Source: Planctomycetota bacterium
Lineage (GTDB): Bacteria; Planctomycetota; B15-G4; SIAN01
Reading direction: 5' to 3'
Assembly: GCA_016795285.1 (NCBI GenBank)
Contig: JAEUIC010000008.1
Location: 124,001-188,000 of the forward strand
DNA length: 64,000 nt
Shown: piece after piece, positions 40,942 through 50,057 of the stretch
Numbering within the stretch: the first letter of the stretch is position 1
Layout of the letters: each line of letters begins with the position of its first letter
The notes under the pieces: generated by a model
Seen by the model: the letters and a program-made list of their open reading frames with translations, nothing else
Database searches by the model: none
What the model was told of the DNA's origin: nothing
Program-made: the position numbers and the translations under genes

Positions 40942-42402
40942 GTGACCGCTCCGCTGCTGCCGCGCTTGCCGCGCGACTTCCGGCCGCTCGATCTGCGCGG
41001 CCAGCGCGTGCTGGTGCTCGGGCTCGGGACGTTCGGCGGAGGGCTCGGCGCCGCGCTCCACCTGGTTCGTGAAGGCGCGAGCGTCACCATCGCCGACAAG
41101 CGCGGCGCCGCCGATCTCGCCCCGTCGCTCGCCGCGCTCGAGGGGATGAAGGTCCGCTTCTGCCTCGGCGCGCATGCGAGCGACGACGAGGTGGCCGCCG
41201 CCGATTGGATCGTCGCGTCGCCCGCGGTGCCGTGGGACGTCCCGCCGCTGCGCGCGGCGGCGCGCCTCAAGAAGCCGGTCGAGAGCGAGATCACGCTGCT
41301 GGTGCGGCTGCTGCCGTGTCGCTGGCTCGGCATCACCGGCACCAACGGCAAGAGCACCACGACGATGCTGGCGATGCGGACGCTGGCGGCCGCCGGACGA
41401 CGCGTGGTGGGCGGCGGCAACCTCGGCGGATCGCTCCTCGACCATTGGCGTGACCTCGCCGCCGACGATGCAGTGGTGCTGGAGCTGAGTTCGTTCCAGC
41501 TCGAGCACCTCGGCGAGATCGGGCTCGGACCCGACGTCGCGGTGGTGACCAACGTCACCCACGACCATCTCGATCGCCATGGCACCTTCGCCGCCTACGC
41601 CGAGGCGAAGCGGCAGATCCTGACGCGCGCCGAAGTCGCCGTGCTGCCGCGCGCCGATCCGACCGCTCGCGAGTTCGCCCTCACCACGCGCGCGCAGGTG
41701 GTCTGGTACGGCGAGGAGGGGGCGTTCGGCCGCGACGAGCGCGGCGCGAAGCTGCGCGACGAGCGGTTCGCCCGCCTCGATCTCGACGGGGAGCCCGACC
41801 AGGAGTCCGCGCCGGAGGTCGACTTCGAGCCGCTCGCCCTGCGCGGCGTCCACAACCGCCTCAACCTGCTCGCCGCGGCGACGGCGGCGACCCGTTTCGC
41901 CGTGCCGTTCGCGGCAGCGGCCACCGCCGGGTTCGCGGCCAAGCCGCTCGCCCGACGGCTGAACGAGGTCGCCCGCGTCGGCGAGGTGCTCTTCGTCGAC
42001 GACTCGGTCTCCACCTCGCCCCCGGCAGTGGCCGTGGCGTTGCGCGCCTACTCCGGCGCAACCCATTTGATTGCAGGTGGTTACGACAAGGGGATCGACC
42101 CCGAACCGCTGCTCGATGCGATGGTGCGGAATTGCCGCAGCGTCTACCTCTATGGGGCGGTCGGGCCGGCGCTCGCGAAGCGGCTCGAGGGGCGCCGGTC
42201 GGGCGCCAGCCGAGCGGACTTCCGCCACGCTTGTTTTCCCGATCTGCCGGCCGCTTTCGCCGCGGCCGCCGCGGCGGCGAGCGGCGGCGAGACGGTCCTC
42301 TATTCCCCTGGCTATGCGAGCTACGACCAGTTCCGCAACTTCACCGAGCGGGGCGACCTCTTCTGCGCGCTGGTCGCCGACCACGCGCGCCGCCGAGCTT
42401 GA
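40942..42402 (+). CDS. murD: UDP-N-acetylmuramoyl-L-alanine--D-glutamate ligase MurD
   Basis: MurD adds D-glutamate to UDP-MurNAc-L-Ala in peptidoglycan synthesis. The GTG start has GGGAG about ten bases upstream. The 486-residue product has the N-terminal Rossmann motif VLVLGLGTFGGG, the P-loop GITGTNGKSTTT, the glutamate-rich ELSSFQLEHL, NVTHDHLDRHG, VHNRLNLLAA, and the C-terminal FVDDSVSTSP and LIAGGYDKG. It is a little longer than the usual 440-450 residues because of an insert around residues 255-295. It lies outside any division/cell-wall cluster. Its presence supports a peptidoglycan cell wall. Confidence 0.93.
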   Translation: MTAPLLPRLPRDFRPLDLRGQRVLVLGLGTFGGGLGAALHLVREGASVTIADKRGAADLAPSLAALEGMKVRFCLGAHASDDEVAAADWIVASPAVPWDVPPLRAAARLKKPVESEITLLVRLLPCRWLGITGTNGKSTTTMLAMRTLAAAGRRVVGGGNLGGSLLDHWRDLAADDAVVLELSSFQLEHLGEIGLGPDVAVVTNVTHDHLDRHGTFAAYAEAKRQILTRAEVAVLPRADPTAREFALTTRAQVVWYGEEGAFGRDERGAKLRDERFARLDLDGEPDQESAPEVDFEPLALRGVHNRLNLLAAATAATRFAVPFAAAATAGFAAKPLARRLNEVARVGEVLFVDDSVSTSPPAVAVALRAYSGATHLIAGGYDKGIDPEPLLDAMVRNCRSVYLYGAVGPALAKRLEGRRSGASRADFRHACFPDLPAAFAAAAAAASGGETVLYSPGYASYDQFRNFTERGDLFCALVADHARRRA

Positions 42403-42420
42403 TCCCCTCCGCCGACGGGC

Positions 42421-42426
42421 AACAAT
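42421..42426 (+). promoter_or_regulatory. -10-like AACAAT upstream of mcsA
   Basis: AACAAT followed by CGCG lies 37 bases before the mcsA ATG in the 60-base murD-mcsA gap. It resembles TACAAT upstream of the bifunctional-nuclease-family gene. It may start the mcsA-mcsB transcript. Confidence 0.3.
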
Positions 42427-42462
42427 CGCGCACCCACGAGGCGCGCACCAGCCAGGAGCCGC

Positions 42463-42990
42463 ATGACCGAGTACTGCCAACGCTGCCAGAAAGAGGCCGC
42501 CAAGGTCCACGTCACCGAGATCGACGCGGAGGGCAAGAAGGCGTTGCTCCACCTCTGCGAGGAGTGCGCGAAGGGGCACGGCCTGCCGGCGCAGCCCGCG
42601 CCGACGGTGCTGGCGGTCTTCAAGGAGCTCGTCGACAAGGCGAACACCGTCGCGCGCACGCGCGATCGGCAGTGCCCCGAGTGCGGGACGACCTTCGCCG
42701 AGTTCAAGGCGAAGGGGCGCTTCGGCTGCGCGCACGACTACGAGGTCTTCCAGGCGCGCGTCGTGCCGCTGCTCGAGCGGATCCACGGCGCCTCGGAGCA
42801 CGTCGGCGAGGCCGATGGCGCGCGCGCGCAGAAGAGCGCGTCGGACAGCGCCGCGCAGGAGCTGCGCCGCCTGCGCCGCGACCTGCAGCGCGTCGTGAAG
42901 AGCGAGGAGTACGAGGAGGCGGCGCGCCTGCGCGATCGCATCACCACGCTCGAGAAGCAGCTCGCCGAGGGGAATCAGCTCGATGGCTGA
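42463..42990 (+). CDS. mcsA: McsA-like zinc-binding activator of McsB
   Basis: McsA binds and activates the protein-arginine kinase McsB. The 175-residue product has three CxxC pairs (C5-C8, C32-C35, C71-C74) and a fourth centre with C89 and H91 where a further pair is usual. The C-terminal helix pair, residues about 133-170 (VVKSEEYEEAARLRDRI), is a UVR motif that contacts partner proteins. An AGGAG site precedes the ATG. The mcsB start lies inside the last codons of this gene (8-base overlap), fixing the pair as a unit. No ctsR gene lies upstream; murD does instead. Confidence 0.92.
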   Translation: MTEYCQRCQKEAAKVHVTEIDAEGKKALLHLCEECAKGHGLPAQPAPTVLAVFKELVDKANTVARTRDRQCPECGTTFAEFKAKGRFGCAHDYEVFQARVVPLLERIHGASEHVGEADGARAQKSASDSAAQELRRLRRDLQRVVKSEEYEEAARLRDRITTLEKQLAEGNQLDG

Positions 42991-44059
42991 GACTCCGCGC
43001 GATTGGTTCAGCGCTCCGGCGACCGCGGGCAACTGGATGGCCAGCGACGGCCGCGACCACGAGATCGTGGTCACGTCGCGCGTCCGGCTGGCGCGCAACG
43101 TCGCCGGCTTCCCGTTCCGCGCGCGCCTCGAGCCGAAGCGCGCCAAGGAGGTCGAGGCGCACCTCGCCGAGCGGCTCGGCGCGCTCTCGCTCGCCGCCGA
43201 CCAGGCCTACCTCCGCCTCGCCGACCTCGACCCGCTCGACACCGAGCTCCTCTTCGAGCGCCACCTGATCAGCAAGGACCTCGCGCGCGAGCTCGAGGGG
43301 CCGCGCGCCGTCTTCTTCAGCCGCAGCCGCAACGTCTCGGTGATGGTGAACGAGGAGGACCACCTGCGGCTGCAGGCGCTCGGTCCCGGCGGCAACCTCG
43401 AGGCGCTGCTCGAGCAGGTCCGCGACGTCGACCACCTCGTCGGCGAGCGGGTGAGCTACGCCTACCACCCGCGCTTCGGCTACCTCACCTCGTGCCCGAC
43501 CAACGTCGGCACGGGGCTGCGCCTCTCGGTGATGCTCCACCTGCCGGCGCTGGTCCACTCGAAGGAGATCGACAAGGTCTTCGACGCCGCCTCGAAGATG
43601 AAGCTCGCGGTGCGCGGCTTCTACGGCGAGGGAACCTCCTACCTCGGCGACTTCTTCCAGGTGAGCAACCAGGTCACGCTCGGTCGCAGCGTCGACAAGC
43701 TGCTGGCCGACATCCAGCGCGTGCTGCCGAAGCTGGTCGACTACGAGCGCGACATGCGGCGCACCATCGCGGAAGAGGCGGGGAAGGGGCTCGAGGACCG
43801 CATCTGGCGCGCCTTCGGGATCCTCTCGCACGCGCGCCGCCTCACCTCGCAGGAGGCGCTCGACCTGCTGTCGCACGTGCGCCTCGGCGTCTGCGTCGGC
43901 CTCCTGCCGCGTCCCGCGCTGAAGACGGTGAACGAGCTGCTCGTGCTGAGCCAGCCGGCCCACGTGCAGCTGCTCGCCGGCCGCGTCCTCACCGACGACG
44001 AGCGCGACGTCGCCCGCGCCACCTACATCCGCCAGCGGCTCGAAGCGCCGACGAGCTGA
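42983..44059 (+). CDS. mcsB: Protein-arginine kinase McsB
   Basis: McsB transfers phosphate from ATP to arginine side chains, marking proteins for ClpC-ClpP. The 358-residue product matches the usual length. Guanido-kinase features are VTSRVRLARN (residues 30-39), the catalytic-loop NEEDH at 123-127, TSCPTNVGTGLR with the reactive-region cysteine, and GFYGEG. The C-terminal RDVARA matches the RDxxRA motif that forms the allosteric phospho-arginine pocket in the Bacillus enzyme. The next gene starts 64 bases downstream and encodes a ClpC-N-domain protein. All key residues are present, so it should be active. Confidence 0.96.
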   Translation: MAETPRDWFSAPATAGNWMASDGRDHEIVVTSRVRLARNVAGFPFRARLEPKRAKEVEAHLAERLGALSLAADQAYLRLADLDPLDTELLFERHLISKDLARELEGPRAVFFSRSRNVSVMVNEEDHLRLQALGPGGNLEALLEQVRDVDHLVGERVSYAYHPRFGYLTSCPTNVGTGLRLSVMLHLPALVHSKEIDKVFDAASKMKLAVRGFYGEGTSYLGDFFQVSNQVTLGRSVDKLLADIQRVLPKLVDYERDMRRTIAEEAGKGLEDRIWRAFGILSHARRLTSQEALDLLSHVRLGVCVGLLPRPALKTVNELLVLSQPAHVQLLAGRVLTDDERDVARATYIRQRLEAPTS

Positions 44060-44123
44060 CGCGGGCGGCGCCTGCCGACGCGCAGCAACTTCCGAGGCCT
44101 CGCGGAAGGGGGAGGGGGCGGCG

Positions 44124-45458
44124 ATGTTCGACCGATTCACCGATCGCGCGCGCAAGGTGATGGGATTCGCCAAGGACGAGGCCCAACGGCGCCAAGAGGA
44201 GGCGATCGGCACCGAGCACCTGCTGCTCGGGTTGTTGCGCGAGGGGGCGGGCGTCGGCGCCAATGCCCTGCGCCTGCTCGGCGTCGACTTGACCCGCCTG
44301 CGTGACCGGGTGGCGGAGATCACCGCGCAGCGCCCGGCGATCGCCGTGCGCGCCAACTTCCCGTTCACGCCGCGCGCGAAGCGGGTGCTCGAACTCGCCG
44401 TCGAGGAGGCGGCCGGACTCGGCCACCGCTACGTCGGCACCGAGCACCTGCTGCTCGGGCTGATCCTGGAGCACGAGGGGATCGCTGCACGCGCGCTGTT
44501 GATGCACGGCGCCGAGGTCGACGCGGTGCGCCGGCAGATCGTCGACTTTCTCGGCGAGCGGGCCGATCGCGAGGTGCCGGGCGGCAGCGCCGCGGCCGAT
44601 GACGACCCCGCGCGGTTCGCACCGCAGTCGGCGCCCCGCTCCGAACCGCAACGTGCGTCGCCAGCGGGCCCTTCCGCGGTGAGCTTCCCGACCATGAGCC
44701 CCGAGCATGCGAGTCGCGCGCTGGTGCGGATGCGCGCCGAGCTCGCGCGGACCGAGGCGCAGGCGCTCCAGCTGCGGCAGCGGATCGAGGAGATCGCGCG
44801 CGAGGTGAATGGCGCGAGCCTCGAGGCCGCCGCCGCAGCGGCTCCGCAGCTCGGCGGCGCGCCGCCGTCGCTCGGCTGTACCGAGCGCGCCGTGCTGGCG
44901 CTGCAGCGCGCGCGCCTCCTCGCGATCCGCGCCAACCGTCGTGAACTCGGCAGCGAGCCGTTGCTGCAGGCGCTGCTGATGGACGACGCCGCGCTGCCGG
45001 TCGTCGCGCTGCGCGAGCTCGACATCGACGTCGCCGCCCTGCGCTGGTCGCTCGGAGTTCCGGCGGCGGAGGAGCGCCTGATCGACCCGGGCGTTCCGCT
45101 TCCGGCGAGCGACGGCGTTCGTGCCGCCGCCGCGGCGGCCGAGCGGGCGGCGCGGCGGCACGGGCGGCCGGCGGTGGGGGTGGCCCACCTGCTGATCGGT
45201 CTGCTCGACTCGGAGGGCGACCCGGCGGCGGCGCGCCTTGCGCAGTGGCCGGTCGACCTCGCGGCCTTGCGCCATGCGCTCGAGCGCGAGCTCGCTCCGA
45301 ATCCCCGGGACGAGCAGCTCCTCGGCCTGCGCACCGATCTCGACGTCCTGATGCACGAGCTGCGCGCGCTGCGCAGCGCCTTCTCGGCAGTCGCCGATGA
45401 GGCGCAGCGCGTGAAGGCACGCGCCGCGGCGCTCCTCTGGCATGCCGACCTCGACTGA
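44124..45458 (+). CDS. ATPase-less ClpC paralogue: tandem Clp_N domains only
   Basis: A strong GGGGGAGGGGG site precedes the ATG. The first 147 residues are nearly collinear with the N domain of the ClpC encoded 300 bases downstream (both begin [14 protein letters not shown]). They keep both GTEH motifs with E31 and E107, equivalent to the two glutamates that bind phospho-arginine in Bacillus ClpC. After a polar linker come a helical segment (residues about 193-230) and a second, diverged Clp_N domain (about 250-390). In that second domain one glutamate remains (GSEP, E278) and the other is lost (GVAH, A354). A final helical tail ends at 444. There is no Walker A or B motif. It cannot unfold substrates; it could be an adaptor, decoy or storage receptor for arginine-phosphorylated proteins. 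Confidence 0.88.
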   Translation: MFDRFTDRARKVMGFAKDEAQRRQEEAIGTEHLLLGLLREGAGVGANALRLLGVDLTRLRDRVAEITAQRPAIAVRANFPFTPRAKRVLELAVEEAAGLGHRYVGTEHLLLGLILEHEGIAARALLMHGAEVDAVRRQIVDFLGERADREVPGGSAAADDDPARFAPQSAPRSEPQRASPAGPSAVSFPTMSPEHASRALVRMRAELARTEAQALQLRQRIEEIAREVNGASLEAAAAAAPQLGGAPPSLGCTERAVLALQRARLLAIRANRRELGSEPLLQALLMDDAALPVVALRELDIDVAALRWSLGVPAAEERLIDPGVPLPASDGVRAAAAAAERAARRHGRPAVGVAHLLIGLLDSEGDPAAARLAQWPVDLAALRHALERELAPNPRDEQLLGLRTDLDVLMHELRALRSAFSAVADEAQRVKARAAALLWHADLD

Positions 45459-45757
45459 CCGCCCCGCCTCAAGCCCGGAGCGGCGACGGTCGATCAGGCC
45501 TAGCGAGGAGTCCGCACGAGGACGAAGAAGAGGGGGAGCGGTCCAGCCGATGGACGCCGACGTTTCGTCGCGACAGCGCATCGCCGCCCGCCGTCTTGGC
45601 GTGGCGCCGCGGGTGCGCACGGGCGGCGTCTCCCACTTCGCGGCGGCGCGAGCGTTGCGTCCTCCGTCGTCCCGGAGGTTGAGCGGCGGCCCTCCGCACG
45701 CCACGCTATGGCGACTGCATTCCCCGCTGGTTCGCTCGTCGGAGCACGGAGCACCCC
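45459..45757 (+). promoter_or_regulatory. Intergenic region before clpC
   Basis: This 299-base gap holds no convincing gene; the open frames across it are arginine-rich and lack ribosome sites. It contains a hairpin, CCTCCG (45661-45666) with CGGAGG (45673-45678). No CtsR-type heptad repeats or heat-shock CIRCE element were seen. It probably carries a separate clpC promoter. Confidence 0.4.
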
Positions 45758-48313
45758 ATGTTCGACCGATTCACTGACCGTGCCCGCAAGGTCATGGGCC
45801 TCGCCAAGGCGGAGGCCCAGCGCCTGAACCACGAGTACATCGGGACGGAGCACATCCTGCTCGGCCTGGTGCAGGAGGGCAGCGGCGTCGCCGCCAACGT
45901 CCTGAAGAACATGAACATCGACCTGAAGCGCATCCGCGCCGAGATCGAGAAGATCGTGAAGGGCAGCCCGACGATGGTGACGCAGGGCAACCTGCCGTTC
46001 ACGCCGCGGGCGAAGAAGGTGCTCGAGCTCGCCGTCGAGGAGGCGAGCAACCTCGGCCACAACTACATCGGCACCGAGCACCTGCTGCTCGGGCTGATCA
46101 AGGAGAACGAGGGGATCGCCGCGCGCGTGCTGCTGAACCTCGGCGTGAAGCTCGAGGAGGTGCGCGACGAGATCCTCGAGTTCCTCGGCGCCGAGCCGCG
46201 CAATGCCCAGGGCGGCAGCGGCGAGGGCGCCGGCGCGGGCGGCAACGAGGAGTCGGGCGGCGGCGCGTCGGGCGGCGGCGAGGCCTCGGGCGGCGAGGCG
46301 GCGGCCGGCAGCGGCGCGGGCGGCGGCAAGGGCAAGACGCCGGCGCTGAACGCCTTCGGCCGCGACCTCACCACGCTCGCTCGCGAAGGCAAGCTCGACC
46401 CGGTCATCGGCCGGCGGCGCGAGATCGAGCGGGTGATGCAGATCCTCTGCCGCCGCACCAAGAACAACCCGGTGCTGCTCGGCGAGGCGGGCGTCGGCAA
46501 GACGGCCATCGTCGAGGGACTCGCGCAGGACATCGTGGCCGGCAACGTGCCGGAGATCCTCGCCGACAAGCGGATCGTCGTCCTCGACCTCGCGATGATG
46601 GTCGCCGGCACCAAGTACCGCGGCCAGTTCGAGGAGCGCATCAAGGCGGTGATGACCGAGGTGCGCCGCGCGAAGAACATCATCCTCTTCATCGACGAGC
46701 TCCACACGCTCGTCGGCGCGGGCGGTGCCGAGGGGGCGATCGACGCCAGCAACGTGCTGAAGCCGTCGCTCTCGCGCGGCGAGGTGCAGTGCGTCGGCGC
46801 GACGACGCTCGACGAGTACCGCAAGTACATCGAGAAGGACGGCGCGCTCGAGCGGCGCTTCCAGTCGGTCATGGTCGAGCCGGCCACCCGCGAGGAGACG
46901 CTCGAGATCTTGAGGGGGCTGCGCGACCGCTACGAAGCGCACCACCGCGTGCAGATCACCGACGGGGCGCTCGAGCTCGCCGTCGAGCTGGCCAACCGCT
47001 ACATCACCGGTCGCTTCATGCCGGACAAGGCGATCGACGTCCTCGACGAGGCGGGCGCGCGCGTGCGCCTGAAGGCGCTCACCCAGCCGACCGACCTGAA
47101 GGACCTCGCCGAGAAGATCGCGCTCCTCGACAAGGAGAAGGAGGAGTGCGTCGCGGCGCAGGACTTCGAGCGCGCCGCCTACCTGCGCGACCAGGCCGAC
47201 AAGATGCGCAAGCAGCGCGATGAGCTGCAGAAGCAGTGGCGCGCCAGCAGCAAGGAGGTCGACGGCACCGTCGACGAGGACGTGATCGCGGAGACGGTGG
47301 CGAAGATCACCGGCGTCCCGGTCACCCGCCTCGAGAAGGGCGAGGCCGACCGCCTGCTCAAGATGGAGGAGGAGCTCCACCGCGCCGTCATCTCGCAGGA
47401 CGAGGCGATCAAGGCGATCTCGCGCGCGATCCGCCGGGCGCGCTCGGGGCTGAAGAGCCCGAAGCGTCCGATGGGCTCGTTCCTCTTCCTCGGGCCGACC
47501 GGCGTCGGCAAGACGCACCTCTGCAAGCAGCTCGCGAAGTTCATGTTCGGCAACGAGGACGCGCTGATCCAGATCGACATGTCGGAGTACATGGAGAAGC
47601 ACAACGCGTCGCGGCTGGTCGGCGCGCCGCCGGGCTACGTCGGCTACGAGGAGGGCGGCCAGCTGACCGAGAAGGTCCGCCGCCGGCCCTACAGCGTGGT
47701 GCTGCTCGACGAGGTCGAGAAGGCGCACGGCGACATCTTCAACATGCTCCTCCAGATCATGGAGGAGGGGCGCCTCACCGACTCGTTCGGGCGCAACATC
47801 GACTTCCGCAACGTCATCCTGATCATGACGTCGAACATCGGCGCCTCGATCATCAAGAACCAGAGCTCGCTCGGCTTCCACAAGGCCTCGCCCGACCACG
47901 CCTACGAGGCGATGCGCGAGCAGCTGATGGTGGAGATCGAGAAGTTCTTCCGCCCCGAGTTCGTGAACCGCCTCGACGAGGTGATCGTCTTCCATCCGCT
48001 CACGCGGCCCGACATGGCGCAGATCCTCGACGTGCAGCTGCGCGAGGTGCGCGATCGCCTCGCCGAGAAGCAGCTCGTGCTGGAGCTCACCGATGCGGCG
48101 CGCGAGCACCTGATCGACAAGGGCACCAACCTCGACTTCGGCGCGCGTCCGCTGCGCCGCGCGGTCGAGCGGCTGCTCGAGGATCCGATGTCGGAGTCGA
48201 TCCTGCGCGGCGACTTCCGCGGCAAGGACCTCGTCCGCGTGACGCTCGAGGGCGAGGAGCTGCGCTTCGAGGCGGTCGAGACCCAGAAGCCGGTCGAGAC
48301 GGCGAAGGGCTGA
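45758..48313 (+). CDS. clpC: ATP-dependent unfoldase ClpC
   Basis: ClpC unfolds tagged or adaptor-bound proteins and feeds them to ClpP. The 851-residue product has an N domain (1-147) with phospho-arginine-pocket glutamates E31 and E107, and the first AAA+ domain with Walker A GEAGVGKT at 242-249. The coiled-coil middle domain carries a UVR-like motif ([15 protein letters not shown], near 465). The second AAA+ domain has Walker A GPTGVGKT at 579-586. An unusual glycine/serine/glutamate-rich linker of about 45 residues (148-192) separates the N domain from the first ATPase; it is much shorter in Bacillus ClpC. It follows the McsAB genes and the N-domain-only paralogue. clpP is not in the window. 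Confidence 0.96.
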   Translation: MFDRFTDRARKVMGLAKAEAQRLNHEYIGTEHILLGLVQEGSGVAANVLKNMNIDLKRIRAEIEKIVKGSPTMVTQGNLPFTPRAKKVLELAVEEASNLGHNYIGTEHLLLGLIKENEGIAARVLLNLGVKLEEVRDEILEFLGAEPRNAQGGSGEGAGAGGNEESGGGASGGGEASGGEAAAGSGAGGGKGKTPALNAFGRDLTTLAREGKLDPVIGRRREIERVMQILCRRTKNNPVLLGEAGVGKTAIVEGLAQDIVAGNVPEILADKRIVVLDLAMMVAGTKYRGQFEERIKAVMTEVRRAKNIILFIDELHTLVGAGGAEGAIDASNVLKPSLSRGEVQCVGATTLDEYRKYIEKDGALERRFQSVMVEPATREETLEILRGLRDRYEAHHRVQITDGALELAVELANRYITGRFMPDKAIDVLDEAGARVRLKALTQPTDLKDLAEKIALLDKEKEECVAAQDFERAAYLRDQADKMRKQRDELQKQWRASSKEVDGTVDEDVIAETVAKITGVPVTRLEKGEADRLLKMEEELHRAVISQDEAIKAISRAIRRARSGLKSPKRPMGSFLFLGPTGVGKTHLCKQLAKFMFGNEDALIQIDMSEYMEKHNASRLVGAPPGYVGYEEGGQLTEKVRRRPYSVVLLDEVEKAHGDIFNMLLQIMEEGRLTDSFGRNIDFRNVILIMTSNIGASIIKNQSSLGFHKASPDHAYEAMREQLMVEIEKFFRPEFVNRLDEVIVFHPLTRPDMAQILDVQLREVRDRLAEKQLVLELTDAAREHLIDKGTNLDFGARPLRRAVERLLEDPMSESILRGDFRGKDLVRVTLEGEELRFEAVETQKPVETAKG

Positions 48314-48358
48314 GATGTGGCGGTCGCCGATGTCGGCGCGCTGCTGAGAGGCGGCGCG

Positions 48359-49636
48359 GTGAAGCGCTCCTTCGCCGCGCTGTCGTTCCTGCTCGCGATC
48401 GCGGCGGCGCCTGCAGTGATGTGGCGGTCGCCGGCAGCGGCGGCCGCCCAAGAGGCGGCGCCGCCGCCGTCCGCGCCGCCGTTGCGGATCGACACGGTGG
48501 TGCTGGCCGAGAGCGGCGGCGAGTGGGCGCGCTTCGGCCTGCCCGCCGCCAGCCAGGCCGGCTTCGTCGTGGCGCATGCGGCGAAGCGGGGGGCCGGCGC
48601 GGCGCTGCTCGTCTCGTCGGGCGGCCGCGCGACGCCGCTGATCGCCACCGGCTCCGAGCTGCGCACGGCGCTCGGTCGCTTCGAGCTCGAGTCGATCGGC
48701 GAGCGGCCGGACGTGAACGACTCGAACCACGTCGCCTTCCGCGCGCGCTTCGTCGACGGCAGCAGCGCGATCGTCGTCGCCGACGGCTTCGAGCGCCGCT
48801 TCGAGTTCGTCGCCAACTCGACCGAGGCGTACCGCGAGTTCGGCCCCGCGGTCGCCATCGACGGCGCGGGTGCGGTCGCGTTCCATGCGACGGTCGACCC
48901 GCCCGGCCACCCCGACCGCGACGACGGCCTCGCGCCCGCCGACGAGCAGGACGCGCGGCTCGCTCCCGAGCGGCTGCCGGCGCCGAAGCGCCTCACCGCC
49001 GCCGGCCGCGCCGCCGCCTTCGAGAACGGCCTCTTCCTGGTGCGCGCGGGCCAGCGGCGCGTGGTCGCGCACAGCGGCGAGCAGCTGCTCGACGTGCTCG
49101 ACGGCTTCGCGCTCGGCGACGGGGGCGCGCTGGCCTACCGCGCGGCGCCGAAGGTCGGCGTCTGGAGCGTGCGCGTCGACGGCGGCGCGTTCGCGCAGCC
49201 GATCGCCACGACGGGCGGCGCGCCCGAGGAGCGCTACGGCCCGCTCGCCATCAACGGCCGCGGGCAGGTCGCCTTCGTGGCGTGGTCGGCCGACGGGACG
49301 GCGCGCCTCTGCCGCGGCGCGGTCGGGCGCGGGGCGCCGGAGACGGTGCAGGACGGCGCCACGGGCTTCGTCGACTTCGACGAGTCGGTCGCGATCGACG
49401 CGGCGGGGCGCATCGCGTTCGTCGGTCGGCGCGCGGACGGCGGAGCGGCGCTCTGCGTCGCCGCCGACGCCGCGCACGTGACCGAGCTCCTGCCGATCGG
49501 CGCGCCGCTCGCGGGACGGCGCGTGAGCGCGCTCGCGATCGGGCCGCACGCCTTCGGCCGCTCCGATCGCCTCGCCGTGCGCGCGACGCTCGACGACGGC
49601 GGCGAGGCGCTCTTCCTCCTCTACGCGCGCCGCTGA
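48359..49636 (+). CDS. Secreted protein with NxxGxxAF-type tandem repeats
   Basis: GTG 48359 is chosen because GAGAGG lies seven bases upstream and the result is a clean signal peptide (MKRSFAALSFLLAIAAAPA); GTG 48317 lacks a ribosome site. The 425-residue product contains spaced repeats of the form (I/V)-N/D-xx-G/N-x-VAF: VNDSNHVAFRARF, IDGAGAVAFHATV, INGRGQVAFVAW and IDAAGRIAFVGRR. This is the NxxGxxAF repeat pattern of surface proteins seen in Planctomycetota and relatives, probably a beta-propeller. Role unknown. It begins 45 bases after clpC but is unlikely to belong to that pathway. Confidence 0.7.
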   Translation: MKRSFAALSFLLAIAAAPAVMWRSPAAAAAQEAAPPPSAPPLRIDTVVLAESGGEWARFGLPAASQAGFVVAHAAKRGAGAALLVSSGGRATPLIATGSELRTALGRFELESIGERPDVNDSNHVAFRARFVDGSSAIVVADGFERRFEFVANSTEAYREFGPAVAIDGAGAVAFHATVDPPGHPDRDDGLAPADEQDARLAPERLPAPKRLTAAGRAAAFENGLFLVRAGQRRVVAHSGEQLLDVLDGFALGDGGALAYRAAPKVGVWSVRVDGGAFAQPIATTGGAPEERYGPLAINGRGQVAFVAWSADGTARLCRGAVGRGAPETVQDGATGFVDFDESVAIDAAGRIAFVGRRADGGAALCVAADAAHVTELLPIGAPLAGRRVSALAIGPHAFGRSDRLAVRATLDDGGEALFLLYARR

Positions 49637-49682
49637 GCGTCGCGACGTCGAGGAGGGCGCCGCCGCCGCTGAGCGCCGCCCG

Positions 49683-50057
49683 TCAGGCCGTCGCGTCGCA
49701 CGAGCGGTCGCGCGCCGGCACCGTCGCCCCGTAGGCGGCGAGCGTGGAGCGGCCGCGGCCGAGGCCGGCGATCTGCTCGCGCAGCTCCGCGATCTGCTCG
49801 TCGCTGCGCTTCAGCAGCTGCGCATGGAGGACGAACAGCCGTTCCGTGCGCGCCGCGAAGGCGGTGAGTTGCGCGTCGTCGAGGCGGGCGCGCAGCTCCG
49901 GCGCCGACGGCAGCGCCGCCAGCGCGGCGCCCGCCAGCTCGACGGCTGCCGCGGCCGGCTCGACCTCGCCGGCATCGACGAACGAGAGCGCGTCGCGCCA
50001 CGCCGACTCGACGTCGGCGAGCTGCTCGAGCTCAGCGCAGCGAGAGGACGGCGGCAT
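49683..50057 (-). CDS. Small helical protein overlapping fliS (possible flagellar chaperone)
   Basis: ATG 50057 has an excellent AAGGAGGG site six bases upstream, and the gene overlaps the fliS stop by 26 bases. The 124-residue product is almost all helix (for example VESAWRDALSFVDAGEV, then an ERLFVLHAQLLKRSDEQIAELREQI coiled-coil segment). Size, helicity and position after fliS fit a FliT-type export chaperone, but the sequence itself was not recognised, so the name is not given. It is the last gene of the minus-strand flagellin-fliD-fliS unit. Confidence 0.65.
   Translation of the reverse strand: MPPSSRCAELEQLADVESAWRDALSFVDAGEVEPAAAAVELAGAALAALPSAPELRARLDDAQLTAFAARTERLFVLHAQLLKRSDEQIAELREQIAGLGRGRSTLAAYGATVPARDRSCDATA

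Noticed and set aside
45442..45777. 111-codon frame between the Clp_N protein and clpC
   Set aside because: Starts inside the previous gene, Arg/Ser/Pro-rich, no ribosome site.
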